Shown: positions 1-8,780 of the stretch, in pieces
How the letters are laid out: the number at the start of each line of letters is the position of its first letter
How positions within the stretch are numbered: position 1 is the stretch's first letter
Source of the DNA: an uncultured Clostridia bacterium
Lineage (GTDB): Bacteria > Bacillota > Clostridia > Christensenellales > CAG-314
Direction of reading: 5' to 3'
Length of the DNA: 19,911 nucleotides
Assembly (NCBI GenBank): GCA_934294965.1
Contig: CAKRAM010000066.1
Coordinates: 1-19,911 of the forward strand
Program-made: the position numbers and the translations under genes
Notes under the pieces: generated by a model
Database searches by the model: none
Told to the model about the DNA's origin: nothing
The model's input: the letters and a program-made list of their open reading frames with translations, nothing else

Positions 1-42
1 GTTGTTGTACAAGTTTGGCGTGTGTCTTGTCGGGAGGGTGGT

Positions 43-1467
43 ATGCGGTTGCAACAATTGTTGGTGGGTGTAGGTTGTAAAATTTACGGAAACGACGACG
101 TGGAAGTCACGTCTTTGTGTTGCGATACCTCCAAGGTTTCGCGCGGATGTTTATTTTTTTGTTTGAATGGCAAAAATTACGACGGACACGAAATGATTGT
201 AAAAGCGTTGGGCGACGGCGCGGTAGGCGTCGTGTGCGAACGCAAACTAGATACCGAAGCGTTGCAAATCGTCGTGCCGTCTTCGCGAAGCGCAATGGCA
301 ATTTGCGCAAAGAACTTCAATGATTGCGTTGCCGATAAAATGAAAATCGTGTCCATTGTGGGGACGAACGGCAAAACATCCACGTCATACATTTTGAATG
401 CGATATTGTGCCGTCACGGCATCGATTGCGGTGTAATCGGCACAAACGGCGTATTTTTCGGCGGTAAAAAGTATTCTTCGTCACTTACCACGCCCGATCC
501 TATTGAACTTCACAATTGGCTGAAACTAATGTACTTGGCAAAAGTGCGAAGCGTGATAGTGGAGGTGTCGGCGCACGCAATCGCACTTTCTAAAATGAGT
601 GGAATATGCGCGGAAGCAGCAATATTTACAAATTTTTCGCAAGACCACTTGGACTATTTCGGAACGATGCAAAAATATGCCGAGGTTAAGAAAAGTTATT
701 TTTGCAGAGATTACGTGCGTAACGCCGTGGTAAACGTCGACGACGAACTGGGCAAACAAATTGCGGCGGATTGTCCGTGCGTAACATATTCGGCCAAAGG
801 CGATGCCGACGTATTTGCCGAAAACGTCAAAGTGACGGAAGATGGCATAATATTTGTTTTGAACGCATTCGGTCAAAAGGCGGTCATAAAAAGCCGATTG
901 GGCGGCCTTTTTAACGTTTACAACATTCTCGCCGCGGCGGCGTGTGCCGTTGCTATGGGCATTCCGATGGAAATCGTTGCCGCTGCAGTTTCCGAATTGG
1001 ACAAAATTGACGGTCGAAACGAAAAATACGTTTTGCCTAACGGCGCAAAGATAATTGTCGACTATGCTCACACTCCGGACGGCATAGATAACGTTTTGTC
1101 TTATTTGCGAGATAATTGCAACGGAAAGTTGATTGTGGTGTTCGGCTGCGGCGGAAATAGGGACAAATTCAAACGTCCGCTTATGGCAAAAGCGGTTAGC
1201 AAATATGCCGATTTTGCCGTCATTACCAACGACAATCCGCGTTACGAAGATCCGAAAACGATTGCCGAAGATATTTTGTACGGAATGTCTTGTCCGTGCA
1301 AAGTGGTGCTCAATCGCAAGCAAGCAACCGAATACGCCGCTTCCGTTGCCGAAAGCAACGACGTGGTTGCCGTGCTGGGCAAAGGCGCCGAACGTTATCA
1401 GGAAGTCAGGAACAAAAAATTGCCGTATTCGGATTCTGACACGGTTTTGGAATTGATAAATCGATAA
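43..1467 (+). CDS. murE: UDP-N-acetylmuramoyl-tripeptide synthetase MurE (meso-DAP type)
   Basis: Cytoplasmic Mur ligase that adds the third residue of the peptidoglycan stem peptide to UDP-MurNAc-L-Ala-D-Glu using ATP. The 474-residue product has the family's usual length. The P-loop GTNGKTS lies at residues 107-113, the central-domain stretch TNFSQDHLDYFG follows, and DNPR is at residues 397-400. DNPR is the known signature of ligases that accept meso-diaminopimelate rather than lysine, so a mDAP cell wall is inferred. I chose the ATG at 43 because a GGGAGG Shine-Dalgarno ends 6 bases upstream; an in-frame GTG at 22 has no such site. It is the first gene of the dcw cluster seen here. The 42 bases before it cannot be assigned to a gene. 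murF, usually next, is missing. Confidence 0.96.
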   Translation: MRLQQLLVGVGCKIYGNDDVEVTSLCCDTSKVSRGCLFFCLNGKNYDGHEMIVKALGDGAVGVVCERKLDTEALQIVVPSSRSAMAICAKNFNDCVADKMKIVSIVGTNGKTSTSYILNAILCRHGIDCGVIGTNGVFFGGKKYSSSLTTPDPIELHNWLKLMYLAKVRSVIVEVSAHAIALSKMSGICAEAAIFTNFSQDHLDYFGTMQKYAEVKKSYFCRDYVRNAVVNVDDELGKQIAADCPCVTYSAKGDADVFAENVKVTEDGIIFVLNAFGQKAVIKSRLGGLFNVYNILAAAACAVAMGIPMEIVAAAVSELDKIDGRNEKYVLPNGAKIIVDYAHTPDGIDNVLSYLRDNCNGKLIVVFGCGGNRDKFKRPLMAKAVSKYADFAVITNDNPRYEDPKTIAEDILYGMSCPCKVVLNRKQATEYAASVAESNDVVAVLGKGAERYQEVRNKKLPYSDSDTVLELINR

Positions 1468-1760
1468 AATCGCAATCGGCTGTGCGCATTTGTGATTCGC
1501 AAATCTAAAAGTTGTTTTACCGAAGAAAATGTATAAGCGGTTTGTCGCAAATTGGCGTATGACGATAATGAAATTTGTCAAAACCACAACGGCAAACTTT
1601 TTGGCTTATTGGCAAAAACTCGTAGCCAATTTGCATGTTTACAGCAAAAAAATCTCGTATTGCACTTTAAGTTAGAAAAAAGGCGAAGTGGAAAAAGCGT
1701 GCAAGGAAGTATTTTTCTTATTGCTTCATCGTCAAACGGCATTTGACTAAAAGGAAACGT
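1468..1760. other. Intergenic gap where murF would be expected
   Basis: This is a 293-bp stretch between murE and mraY, genes that in most dcw clusters are separated by an intact murF. I see no MurF-like peptide in any frame. A short imperfect hairpin (ATTTGTG at 1488-1494 with CGCAAAT at 1498-1504) lies just after murE, but the U-tract behind it is poor, so it is not called a terminator. No convincing promoter was found. The only open frame (about 1552-1746) has no ribosome binding site. Confidence 0.6.
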
Positions 1761-2756
1761 ATGAACGGATATTTGGCACTGTCGGGCAGTTTTGCTATTT
1801 GCCTGATTCTAAACTTTATATTGCTTCCGCTACTAAAAAAGTTGAAAGCAGGGCAACAAATATTGTCCTACGTTTCCGAACACGATTACAAAAAGGGAAC
1901 GCCAACTATGGGCGGAATAGGCTTTATAGTTTCTATTGCAGTTGGTGCTTGGGTATTTGTCGGTTTCAAAAACAGGACTGTCGCCGTTGCAATTGCCGTG
2001 TTCGTGGCATACGGAGTGGTGGGCTTTTTAGACGATTTTATCAAAATTTATTATAAGCGAAATTTGGGCTTAAAAGCCTATCAAAAGATTATAGTGCAAT
2101 TGGCAATTGCACTGTTGGTTGCGTGGTATGTATACAAAAACGCCGCAATCGGAAGCAAGTTGTCTTTGCCTTTTACCGACAAAAAACTAAACTTGAAGTT
2201 TTGGATTGTTCCGCTTACCGTGTTCATTTACTTAGCATGCACGAACGGTGTAAACCTAACGGACGGATTGGACGGTCTTGCCACCGGTACGGTTATGTGC
2301 TATTTGTTCGGGATGATTCTCGTTTTGGGCAAAGAAGCGGTGCGGGCGGAAGGCGTCGGGGATACGCTTTCGGCGCAAACAATCGAAAATATGGCAAGTT
2401 TGTGCTACGTAGGTATCGGAGCATTGGCGGCGTTTTTGCCGTTTAACGCATTCCCTGCTAAAGTCTTTATGGGTGATACCGGCTCTATGGCGCTGGGTGC
2501 GCTTGTTGCTTGCGTTTCCATTTTTTCGCGTGCAAGTTTGTTTATTCCGATAGTCGGTTTAACTTTTGTGGTGTCCTGTTTGTCGGTAATCGTGCAGGTT
2601 GTTTACTATAAGATGACAAAAGGTAAGCGCGTGTTTTTGATGGCTCCGTTCCATCATCATTTGCAAAAGAGGGGGTGGAGCGAATGTCGCATTTGCGTTG
2701 TTTACTGTTTGGTGACAATGCTGTCCGTGGGGCTTTTAATGGCGTTTGGAGAATAA
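1761..2756 (+). CDS. mraY: Phospho-N-acetylmuramoyl-pentapeptide-transferase MraY
   Basis: Integral membrane enzyme that transfers phospho-MurNAc-pentapeptide from UDP to undecaprenyl phosphate, forming lipid I on the inner face of the membrane. The 331-residue product is mostly hydrophobic, with about ten likely membrane segments. It carries the family motifs in order: GTPTMGG, FLDDFIK (Asp91-Asp92), NLTDGLDGLA (from residue 165), FMGDTGS, and the C-terminal HHHLQKRGWSE histidine-rich motif. The ATG at 1761 is preceded by AAAAGGA at good spacing; an in-frame TTG at 1743 would add six basic residues but has no site. The gene ends one base before the murD start and is very likely co-transcribed and translationally coupled with it. 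Confidence 0.96.
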   Translation: MNGYLALSGSFAICLILNFILLPLLKKLKAGQQILSYVSEHDYKKGTPTMGGIGFIVSIAVGAWVFVGFKNRTVAVAIAVFVAYGVVGFLDDFIKIYYKRNLGLKAYQKIIVQLAIALLVAWYVYKNAAIGSKLSLPFTDKKLNLKFWIVPLTVFIYLACTNGVNLTDGLDGLATGTVMCYLFGMILVLGKEAVRAEGVGDTLSAQTIENMASLCYVGIGALAAFLPFNAFPAKVFMGDTGSMALGALVACVSIFSRASLFIPIVGLTFVVSCLSVIVQVVYYKMTKGKRVFLMAPFHHHLQKRGWSECRICVVYCLVTMLSVGLLMAFGE

Positions 2757-2757
2757 T

Positions 2758-4041
2758 ATGTCACGCATAGTAATTTACGGAAGGGGCAAAACAGGGCAAG
2801 CATTAATGTCTTTGGCAAATAAAGAGGGTAAAACCGCTGTGTTTTACGATGATGTTACCGGCTTTGACGATGGCGGAGATTTTTGTAAAAGCGACGTCGT
2901 TTTGTTGAGCCCCGGAGAGCCGCCGTTTGCCAGAGGAAGAAAGAGGGCAAAGAAAGTCGGAACGCAAATCGTTTCGGAACACGAATATTGCTTTTGTCGT
3001 TGTGCGAGCAAAATTGTGTCGGTTACAGGAACAAACGGCAAAACGACGACTTGCGAAATGATACATAAAATCTTGGGAGCAAAGTCCGTACTGCTTGGTA
3101 ACGGAGGTACTCCGTTTTCCTCGGCAATCGGCAATTTGTCAGCCGAGCAAATTGTGGTGCTGGAAAGTTCCAGTTTTCAACTTGCCGATGTAAAAACTTT
3201 TGCTCCGTACGTTAGCGTGGTAACGAGCGTTGGGTGTGATCACATCAACTATCACGGAAGCGAATATGCCTATAAAAAAGCCAAAACAAACAATTTTATC
3301 AGGCAGTCCAAAACGGATTTTGCGCTGTTCAATTGCGACGATTGCGGTTCGCTTGCAATGGCATCGACGTCGCAGGCGACAACGTTGTTTTATTCGGCAA
3401 GCAACAAGTACGCCAATTGTTATTTTGACGGCGAATGCGTCGCTATAAACATCGGTGGTTCAACTGAAAAAGCCGAAGCCCCCTATTTGAACGGTTGGTA
3501 CGAACACAATGTTTGCAATGCTTGCGGCGCAATTCTTGCCGCCGTAGTTTGCGGTTGCGATTTTTCTTTTGCGGCGCAATCTTTGAAGGACTACTCGTTT
3601 TTGCCGCATCGCTTGCAAGTCGTGGGCAATATCGGCTCGGTGCGTTTTGTGGACGACAGCAAAGCAACCAACGTTCATGCAACCTTGGCTGCAATAAAAT
3701 CTGTTAAGGGCAACGTTGCGTTGATTGTCGGCGGCAGCGACAAAGGGGAATCTTTCGACGGATTGTTCAAAAATATGCCGAATAGCGTAGTGGGCGTGTT
3801 TGCCGTAGGCGCAACGGCAAACAAAATTTGTCAATGTGCAACCGGTTACGCGTTTTCGGTACGGGTGTATGACGAATTGCGCGATGTCGTTCGTGCTGCG
3901 TATTCAATGGCTAAAAAATACGAAAGTTGCACTGTATTGATGTCCAACGCTTGCGCTAGTTTCGACAAATATCACGGATACGACCAACGAGGCGAACATT
4001 TTTGTCGGTGCGTTGCGGAGATTGCCGATGAAACGAAATAA
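2758..4041 (+). CDS. murD: UDP-N-acetylmuramoylalanine--D-glutamate ligase MurD
   Basis: Cytoplasmic ATP-dependent ligase adding D-glutamate to UDP-MurNAc-L-alanine. The 427-residue product shows an N-terminal nucleotide-binding-like segment (IVIYGRGKTG), a P-loop TGTNGKTTT at residues 90-98, a central SSFQLAD segment, and the C-terminal FVDDSKATN and VGGSDKGE motifs typical of MurD. The start at 2758 is supported by GGAGA at 2748-2752, inside the end of mraY; a TTG at 2746 is in frame but less likely. The 3' end overlaps ftsW by 14 bp, consistent with translational coupling within the murE-to-murA unit. Confidence 0.94.
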   Translation: MSRIVIYGRGKTGQALMSLANKEGKTAVFYDDVTGFDDGGDFCKSDVVLLSPGEPPFARGRKRAKKVGTQIVSEHEYCFCRCASKIVSVTGTNGKTTTCEMIHKILGAKSVLLGNGGTPFSSAIGNLSAEQIVVLESSSFQLADVKTFAPYVSVVTSVGCDHINYHGSEYAYKKAKTNNFIRQSKTDFALFNCDDCGSLAMASTSQATTLFYSASNKYANCYFDGECVAINIGGSTEKAEAPYLNGWYEHNVCNACGAILAAVVCGCDFSFAAQSLKDYSFLPHRLQVVGNIGSVRFVDDSKATNVHATLAAIKSVKGNVALIVGGSDKGESFDGLFKNMPNSVVGVFAVGATANKICQCATGYAFSVRVYDELRDVVRAAYSMAKKYESCTVLMSNACASFDKYHGYDQRGEHFCRCVAEIADETK

Positions 4042-5128
4042 GCCTGATTTGCTTTTGTTGTTTTCTTGTTTGACTTTGGTTTGCGTCGGCTTGGTGTTTG
4101 TATACGGCGCAAGCATGTATTCCGCCCAAATCTCTTACGGAAACAAATACTACTATGTAACTAAACAAGCAATCGGCGCGTTGGTCGGCTTGGTTGCGAT
4201 GTTTTGTTGCTACAAGATGAAGTTGAAACATGTAAAGCGACTATGGATTGTCGGCGTAGTTGTTTCGATAGTATTGATGGCATTGGTTTTTATTCCCGGT
4301 ATAGGCATAGAAAACTATGGTGCAAAACGTTGGATAGGATTCGGCAGTTTTTCATTGCAACCGTCCGAATTGGCAAAATTTGCTTTTGTGTTGTTTTGCG
4401 CCGTTTGGATGTCCAAAGCCGATATGACAAAATTTCGATGCACATTGCCTGTAATTTGTGTAGGCATTGCTTTTTGCGGCTTAATAATAGCCGAGCCGAA
4501 CATGAGCATTACGATGTGTATGGCAATGTTGATGATCGTTATGCTGTTTTTGGGCGGAATAAAGTGGAAGCATTTGCTTGTCGTTATGGCGCCCGTCGTC
4601 CTTGCTGTTCCTGTGCTTATTTTGCTTGAGCCGTACCGTATAGAGAGGCTACTGGCTTTCGTAAATCCTTGGGCTTCGCCGAAGGACGAAGGATACCAAC
4701 TGATTCAGTCGTTGTACGCTTTGGGAAATGGCGGTTGGTTCGGGGTGGGACTATTCAACAGCCGTCAAAAGTACAGGTTTTTGCCATTTGCCGAAAGCGA
4801 TTTTGTTTTATCGGTAATAGGCGAGGAAATCGGGCTTATCGGCTGCATCGTGATTTTTGCGCTGTATGCTGTTATTGTGTGGCGCGGAGTGTCCGTTGCA
4901 GTTTGCTCCAAGAACAAATTTCGATGCTATTTGTCGGCGGGGATTTCGGCGGTGATTGCGGTGCAATCCTTGCTAAATTTTGCCGTCGTCACTGGCAGTA
5001 TTCCGCCTACGGGGTTGCCTTTGCCGTTTGTCAGTTACGGTGGAACCTCGTTGGTGGTGTTTATGGCGGCGATTGGGGTCTTGTTAAACTTATCGACAAA
5101 AATATCGGGTGGCGATTTTGACGATTAG
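4028..5128 (+). CDS. ftsW: Septal peptidoglycan glycosyltransferase FtsW (SEDS family)
   Basis: Polytopic SEDS protein that polymerises lipid II into glycan strands at the division septum. The 366-residue product shows about ten hydrophobic segments, the GAKRWI and QPSELAKFAF motifs, and AESDFVLSVIGEE, whose Asp258 matches the catalytic aspartate of the family. The C-terminal PPTGLPLPFVSYGGTS loop is also present. FtsW and RodA are close relatives; the position between murD and murA favours FtsW, though sequence alone cannot exclude a RodA-like role. The ATG at 4028 has GGAG at 4017-4020 and lies inside the murD end; a GTG at 4013 is the alternative. The cognate transpeptidase would probably lie upstream of this window. 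Confidence 0.93.
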   Translation: MKRNKPDLLLLFSCLTLVCVGLVFVYGASMYSAQISYGNKYYYVTKQAIGALVGLVAMFCCYKMKLKHVKRLWIVGVVVSIVLMALVFIPGIGIENYGAKRWIGFGSFSLQPSELAKFAFVLFCAVWMSKADMTKFRCTLPVICVGIAFCGLIIAEPNMSITMCMAMLMIVMLFLGGIKWKHLLVVMAPVVLAVPVLILLEPYRIERLLAFVNPWASPKDEGYQLIQSLYALGNGGWFGVGLFNSRQKYRFLPFAESDFVLSVIGEEIGLIGCIVIFALYAVIVWRGVSVAVCSKNKFRCYLSAGISAVIAVQSLLNFAVVTGSIPPTGLPLPFVSYGGTSLVVFMAAIGVLLNLSTKISGGDFDD

Positions 5129-5137
5129 GAGGAAAAA

Positions 5138-6382
5138 GTGAAGTACATAGTTAACGGCGGAAAGCGCCTGTTCGGAAGTTTGCCCGTTTACGGCTCTAAA
5201 AATTGCGCGTTGGCATTTCTTGCGGCCTCCGTTTTGACCGATGAAGACGTTGTTATCGTCAACTGTCCTAAAATCGTCGATGTGGAAGTTATGTGCAAAA
5301 TTTTGTCTGCTATGGGCAAAAAGATTATCGTGCAGGGCAGTGTTTTGTGCGTGTCGGGCAGGGTTTCGACTTTTGTTGTTCCTCCGGATTTGTGCGGAAA
5401 ACTGCGAGGCTCGTCAATTTTGCTCGGCGGGCTTATTGCTCGCTATCAAAAGGCGCGTCTATCCCTTCCGGGCGGATGTGCAATCGGATCTCGGCCTATG
5501 GATATTCATTTGGCGGGGCTGCGCAATATGGGTATAACCTGCGCAACGGATAACGGCAAGTTGGATTGCTTTGGTAGTCCGAAAGGAACGAATTTTGAGT
5601 TGCGTTTCGCCAGCGTCGGTGCGACGGAAAACTTGTTGATGGCTGCCGTTATGGCAAACGGAAGCATCGTTTTGACAAATTGCGCAACCGAACCGGAAGT
5701 CGAAGCGTTGGAAGTCGCTCTTTGCAAAATGGGCGCAAATATAAACGGCATCGGAACCGGTTCGCTGTCGGTTTGTGGTGTTCCTAATTTGCATGGGGCA
5801 ATTTTGGAGGTGATTCCGGATAGAATCGTTGCCGCAACTTATCTTTCCGCCGTAGCGGCAGTCGGAGGCGAACTGCGCGTGCAAGGTTGCATTCCCTCGC
5901 ACTTAACTTCGTTTGTCGATTTGCTTAAAGAAAGATTCGATGTGACGGTAGGGCGCAACGAAATAAAAATAGTTGCCGACCGTTCACCGTCGGACTACGG
6001 GGAAATACGGACGGCGCCGTATCCAATGTTTCCTACTGATATGCAGTCGCTTGTTTTGACGCTGGCGGCATGTAGTGATGGAGGCGAAACGCAAATTACC
6101 GAAAATCTGTTTGAAAATCGTTTGCAGCACAATGCGGTTGAACTTGGAAAAATGGGCGCGGACATTTCCGTTTGCGGAAACAAAGCCGTCGTTCTCGGCA
6201 AAAAACTTTACGGGGCAAACGTTTGCGCAGGCGATTTGCGCGGCGGAGCGGCATTGGTGGTTGCCGGGCTTGCTGCAAGCGGACAAACGATAATCGATTG
6301 TGCCGAACACGTGGCGCGCGGATACTACAATTTTGCCGAGTGCCTACATTCGGTCGGAGCGGACGTGATTTGCGTCGATTGA
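5138..6382 (+). CDS. murA: UDP-N-acetylglucosamine 1-carboxyvinyltransferase MurA
   Basis: Cytoplasmic enzyme of the first committed peptidoglycan step, moving enolpyruvate from PEP to UDP-GlcNAc. The 414-residue product keeps Lys21-Asn22 (YGSKN), the loop cysteine Cys114 in LPGGCAIGSRP, which is the residue fosfomycin alkylates in this family, and FPTDMQ with the catalytic aspartate. Translation starts at GTG 5138, with AGGAGG at 5127-5132 overlapping the ftsW stop codon, so the two genes are tightly coupled. Its position directly behind ftsW is unusual, because murG and murC normally sit there. Many Bacillota have two murA paralogues; which one this is cannot be told from the window. Confidence 0.96.
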   Translation: MKYIVNGGKRLFGSLPVYGSKNCALAFLAASVLTDEDVVIVNCPKIVDVEVMCKILSAMGKKIIVQGSVLCVSGRVSTFVVPPDLCGKLRGSSILLGGLIARYQKARLSLPGGCAIGSRPMDIHLAGLRNMGITCATDNGKLDCFGSPKGTNFELRFASVGATENLLMAAVMANGSIVLTNCATEPEVEALEVALCKMGANINGIGTGSLSVCGVPNLHGAILEVIPDRIVAATYLSAVAAVGGELRVQGCIPSHLTSFVDLLKERFDVTVGRNEIKIVADRSPSDYGEIRTAPYPMFPTDMQSLVLTLAACSDGGETQITENLFENRLQHNAVELGKMGADISVCGNKAVVLGKKLYGANVCAGDLRGGAALVVAGLAASGQTIIDCAEHVARGYYNFAECLHSVGADVICVD

Positions 6383-6597
6383 CAACGTGCATTTGTGCAA
6401 AACGATAGTACAATCGGAAGAACGAATAAAATTAACCTACGTGGCGAATTGCGTCACATAAGATCATAACCTTTTTGTTCCAAACGTAACCAAGGGAAGA
6501 AGTGCGGCAAATAGATTTATCCTGATACATTCATCGCAAATTTTGCTGTGACAATTTTTCTTTTGTAAATTAAGCTTTGTTACGTTATGCAGAGCGG
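6383..6597. other. Intergenic stretch after murA, no gene seen
   Basis: About 215 bp between the murA stop and the terminator at 6598. I see no convincing reading frame or promoter. A weak 6-bp hairpin occurs around 6440-6456. The stretch may be a long 3' untranslated region of the murA transcript or could contain a small RNA ending at the following terminator; neither is demonstrated. Confidence 0.4.
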
Positions 6598-6631
6598 CGA
6601 GTTCGATTTTATGTCGAACTCGTTTCTTTTT
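6598..6631 (+). terminator. Rho-independent terminator between murA and ftsQ
   Basis: A perfect 9-bp stem, CGAGTTCGA (6598-6606) with TCGAACTCG (6614-6622), encloses a 7-base loop and is followed by a T-rich tract at 6623-6631. It probably ends the murE-to-murA transcript, dividing the dcw cluster into two units together with the promoter at 6738. Confidence 0.9.
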
Positions 6632-6737
6632 GATTTTGATTTTGATTTTCGTTGGCTTGGTCTTGTAAAAATGATAAAAGGACATGAGAAAATTGAATTG
6701 TAATTATTTATATATAATACAAAGCACCCAAAAATTA

Positions 6738-6766
6738 TTGACTATGTCGGCAAATGAGTGTATAAT
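6738..6766 (+). promoter_or_regulatory. Housekeeping sigma-factor promoter for ftsQ-ftsA-ftsZ
   Basis: TTGACT (6738-6743), a 17-base spacer and TATAAT (6761-6766) give a near-perfect vegetative promoter, with transcription expected to start near 6773. That leaves about 50 bases of leader before the preferred ftsQ start at 6823. Confidence 0.88.
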
Positions 6767-6822
6767 TGTAAAAGCGTATTGTGGGGTACTATCAGGTGTC
6801 CGTTACGCGTATGAGGTATACA

Positions 6823-7602
6823 GTGAAAAGAAAGAGAATTCTCGTGCTGGTTGCAATAATCGTGGTGCTTGTCGCGCTTGTGGTGGTGTTGACGTCGGTC
6901 TATTCGGTTAGACGCGTCATGCCTGTTTACCATAACTTCGACGGCGGCATCATTCAAGCTCCCGACGATGCTCCGACTGCGGACGATATATTGAGTTTGG
7001 CAAAAGGCAAAAGCACGGTGTTTTTGATGAAAAACGATTTGACCGAAATGCTTAACAAGCAGTTTCCTCAATGGCACGCCTTTGCCGTCGTAAAGCATTC
7101 TCCGGATTTGTTGGAAGTGCATTTTGTAAAACGTCAAGCCGTTCTCAAAGTTTTGGTCGGCGGAGCAAGCGTATATTTGGATTCGTTTGGCTATGTTGTC
7201 GACGCTCCTAAGAACCACGATTGCATAGACGTGACGTCGGCATTCAAAACAACGGTGTCCTCTGCAACGGTTCCGGGCGTCAAGTTTGAGTTTGCAGGTG
7301 CGGAGGAAAACGAAAAATTGTCATCGGTGATAAATGCGCTGATGTCCTTGTGGCAGTGCAAAATAGAGTTTTCCGATGCCAAAGAGATACTTGGCACATC
7401 GGACGTGTTTGAGTTCGGCGATGACGGCGATATGGTGATAAACACTCTTATGGGTGCAAAAATTATCGTAAAGAATCCCAAAGACAATCTTAACGACAGG
7501 CTCATAAACGCATTCAGTGTTTATTATTCCAATAACGACTTGCAACAGGCAGGTAGAATTATCGTAGTGCAAAAGAACGGGCAAATTACAACCGACAAAT
7601 AA
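6823..7602 (+). CDS. ftsQ: Cell division protein FtsQ/DivIB
   Basis: Bitopic divisome protein that links early and late division proteins. The 259-residue product has a basic N-terminus (KRKR), one membrane helix at about residues 5-26, and an extracytoplasmic part that resembles a POTRA plus beta domain in layout: LSLAKG, then TEMLNKQFPQWHAFAVVKH, then a VYLDSFGYVVDA strand. Overall identity is low, as usual for this family, so the call rests partly on its place before ftsA and ftsZ. The start is uncertain: GTG 6823 has GAGG at 6813-6816 with ideal spacing; ATG 6811 adds four residues with only a distant AGGTG; GTG 6781 would begin only about 8 bases after the predicted transcription start. 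Confidence 0.8.
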   Translation: MKRKRILVLVAIIVVLVALVVVLTSVYSVRRVMPVYHNFDGGIIQAPDDAPTADDILSLAKGKSTVFLMKNDLTEMLNKQFPQWHAFAVVKHSPDLLEVHFVKRQAVLKVLVGGASVYLDSFGYVVDAPKNHDCIDVTSAFKTTVSSATVPGVKFEFAGAEENEKLSSVINALMSLWQCKIEFSDAKEILGTSDVFEFGDDGDMVINTLMGAKIIVKNPKDNLNDRLINAFSVYYSNNDLQQAGRIIVVQKNGQITTDK

Positions 7603-7617
7603 CGTAAAGAGGGTAAA

Positions 7618-8763
7618 ATGAAAAACGATAACGTTGCTATTTTAGACTTCGGCTCCAGCAAGATAACTTGTATGGCTGCCACAAAAGTATCGGACAAAGG
7701 CGACTTTATCATAAAAGCCGTGGGACAAAGTATGTACAATGGCTTTGACGATAAAAGTTTTTACGAACCCGAAACCATAAAGTCTGCGGTTTTGGGGGCT
7801 ATTGCTCAGGTAGAAAACAAAACAAAAACCACAATCAAGGATATTTTCGTGGGGGTTCCGGGCGTGTTTTGTGCCGTGTCCACAAGCGAATCTTCCTTGA
7901 CTTTCCACTCCAAAAAGAAAGTGGGCAAAGACGACGTGAACGAGTTAATCGACAAAGCCGATATTTTCGGTTGCGGAGAGGACTTTGTTTCGCTCGGCGG
8001 AAAGCCGTCCTATTTTATTTTGGACGACGCAATCAAAACGGTAGATCCCGTAGGCAATATCGTCAACAAACTTACCGCGCTGGTATCGTTCTCTTTCATG
8101 AAAAAATACTTCCGCGATAGCGTATCGCCGATTTTGCTCAAAAAGGGCATAAAAAATATCACGTATTTGAACACTTGTGACGCGCAAGCGTTGTATTGTG
8201 CGCGTTCGATGTTTATCGGCGATTACGCAATGGTGATTGACGTAGGACACCTTACGACAAACGTTTCGCTTGTGTCCGGCAATGCGATTTTGTTCCAACG
8301 TACGTTTGCTTTGGGAAGCGGATACCTGTCCGGAGATATTTGTCAGGTTCTCGGGTGCGACTTCAAGTTTGCCGTCAGCGCATTGGAAAAAATCAACCTC
8401 AATTTGGAAATTCAAGAGGGCGACGCTTATTCCGTAAACGGAAGAATGATCGATGCAAAACAGGCTAACGAAATCGTCAAGGCGCGCATCGGACAAATTG
8501 CGCAATACGTGATAAAGAGTTTTTCCTATTGTGACAAGGAAATCCCCGTAACCACGCCGATTATTCTTACCGGTGGCGGACTTACGAACCTAAGAGGCGG
8601 TGCCGACTGCTTGGCATACTACTTGGGTAAACAAATCAAAGTTTACGACAGTCTTAATCCGCAAACAAAACGTAACGCATATACTTCTTGCTATGGTTTG
8701 ATTGCCGAAGCGGTTAAGACAAACAAAAATAAAGGCGGCTTTTGGGCGCTGTTCAAAAAATAA
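7618..8763 (+). CDS. ftsA: Cell division protein FtsA
   Basis: Actin-fold ATPase that tethers FtsZ filaments to the membrane and recruits the divisome. The 381-residue product shows a phosphate-1 motif (AILDFGSSKI) near the N-terminus, a phosphate-2 motif (MVIDVGHLTTNVSLV), the adenosine motif (PIILTGGGLTNLRG), and a short C-terminal amphipathic segment, GGFWALFKK, as expected for membrane binding. The ATG at 7618 is preceded by AGAGGG. It lies 15 bp after ftsQ and 17 bp before ftsZ, so all three share the promoter at 6738. The sequence between the phosphate motifs is divergent from well-studied FtsA proteins, but context and motifs leave little doubt. Confidence 0.92.
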   Translation: MKNDNVAILDFGSSKITCMAATKVSDKGDFIIKAVGQSMYNGFDDKSFYEPETIKSAVLGAIAQVENKTKTTIKDIFVGVPGVFCAVSTSESSLTFHSKKKVGKDDVNELIDKADIFGCGEDFVSLGGKPSYFILDDAIKTVDPVGNIVNKLTALVSFSFMKKYFRDSVSPILLKKGIKNITYLNTCDAQALYCARSMFIGDYAMVIDVGHLTTNVSLVSGNAILFQRTFALGSGYLSGDICQVLGCDFKFAVSALEKINLNLEIQEGDAYSVNGRMIDAKQANEIVKARIGQIAQYVIKSFSYCDKEIPVTTPIILTGGGLTNLRGGADCLAYYLGKQIKVYDSLNPQTKRNAYTSCYGLIAEAVKTNKNKGGFWALFKK

Positions 8764-8780
8764 TTAAGGAGAAATCTACA

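Noticed and set aside
1..42. 3' end of an upstream gene such as a division transpeptidase
   Set aside because: No frame in these 42 bases can be tied to a product; two frames simply run into murE before stopping.
1552..1746. A 64-codon open frame between murE and mraY
   Set aside because: It begins at TTG without a ribosome site, its product shows no family resemblance, and it ends inside the mraY ribosome-site region.
6464..6685. Reverse-strand 73-codon frame downstream of murA
   Set aside because: Its Lys/Ile-rich run is just the translated TTTTGA repeat and terminator; no ribosome site.
6693..6718. TTGAAT with TATAAT upstream of ftsQ as a second promoter
   Set aside because: Spacing is only 14 bases; the promoter at 6738-6766 is far better.
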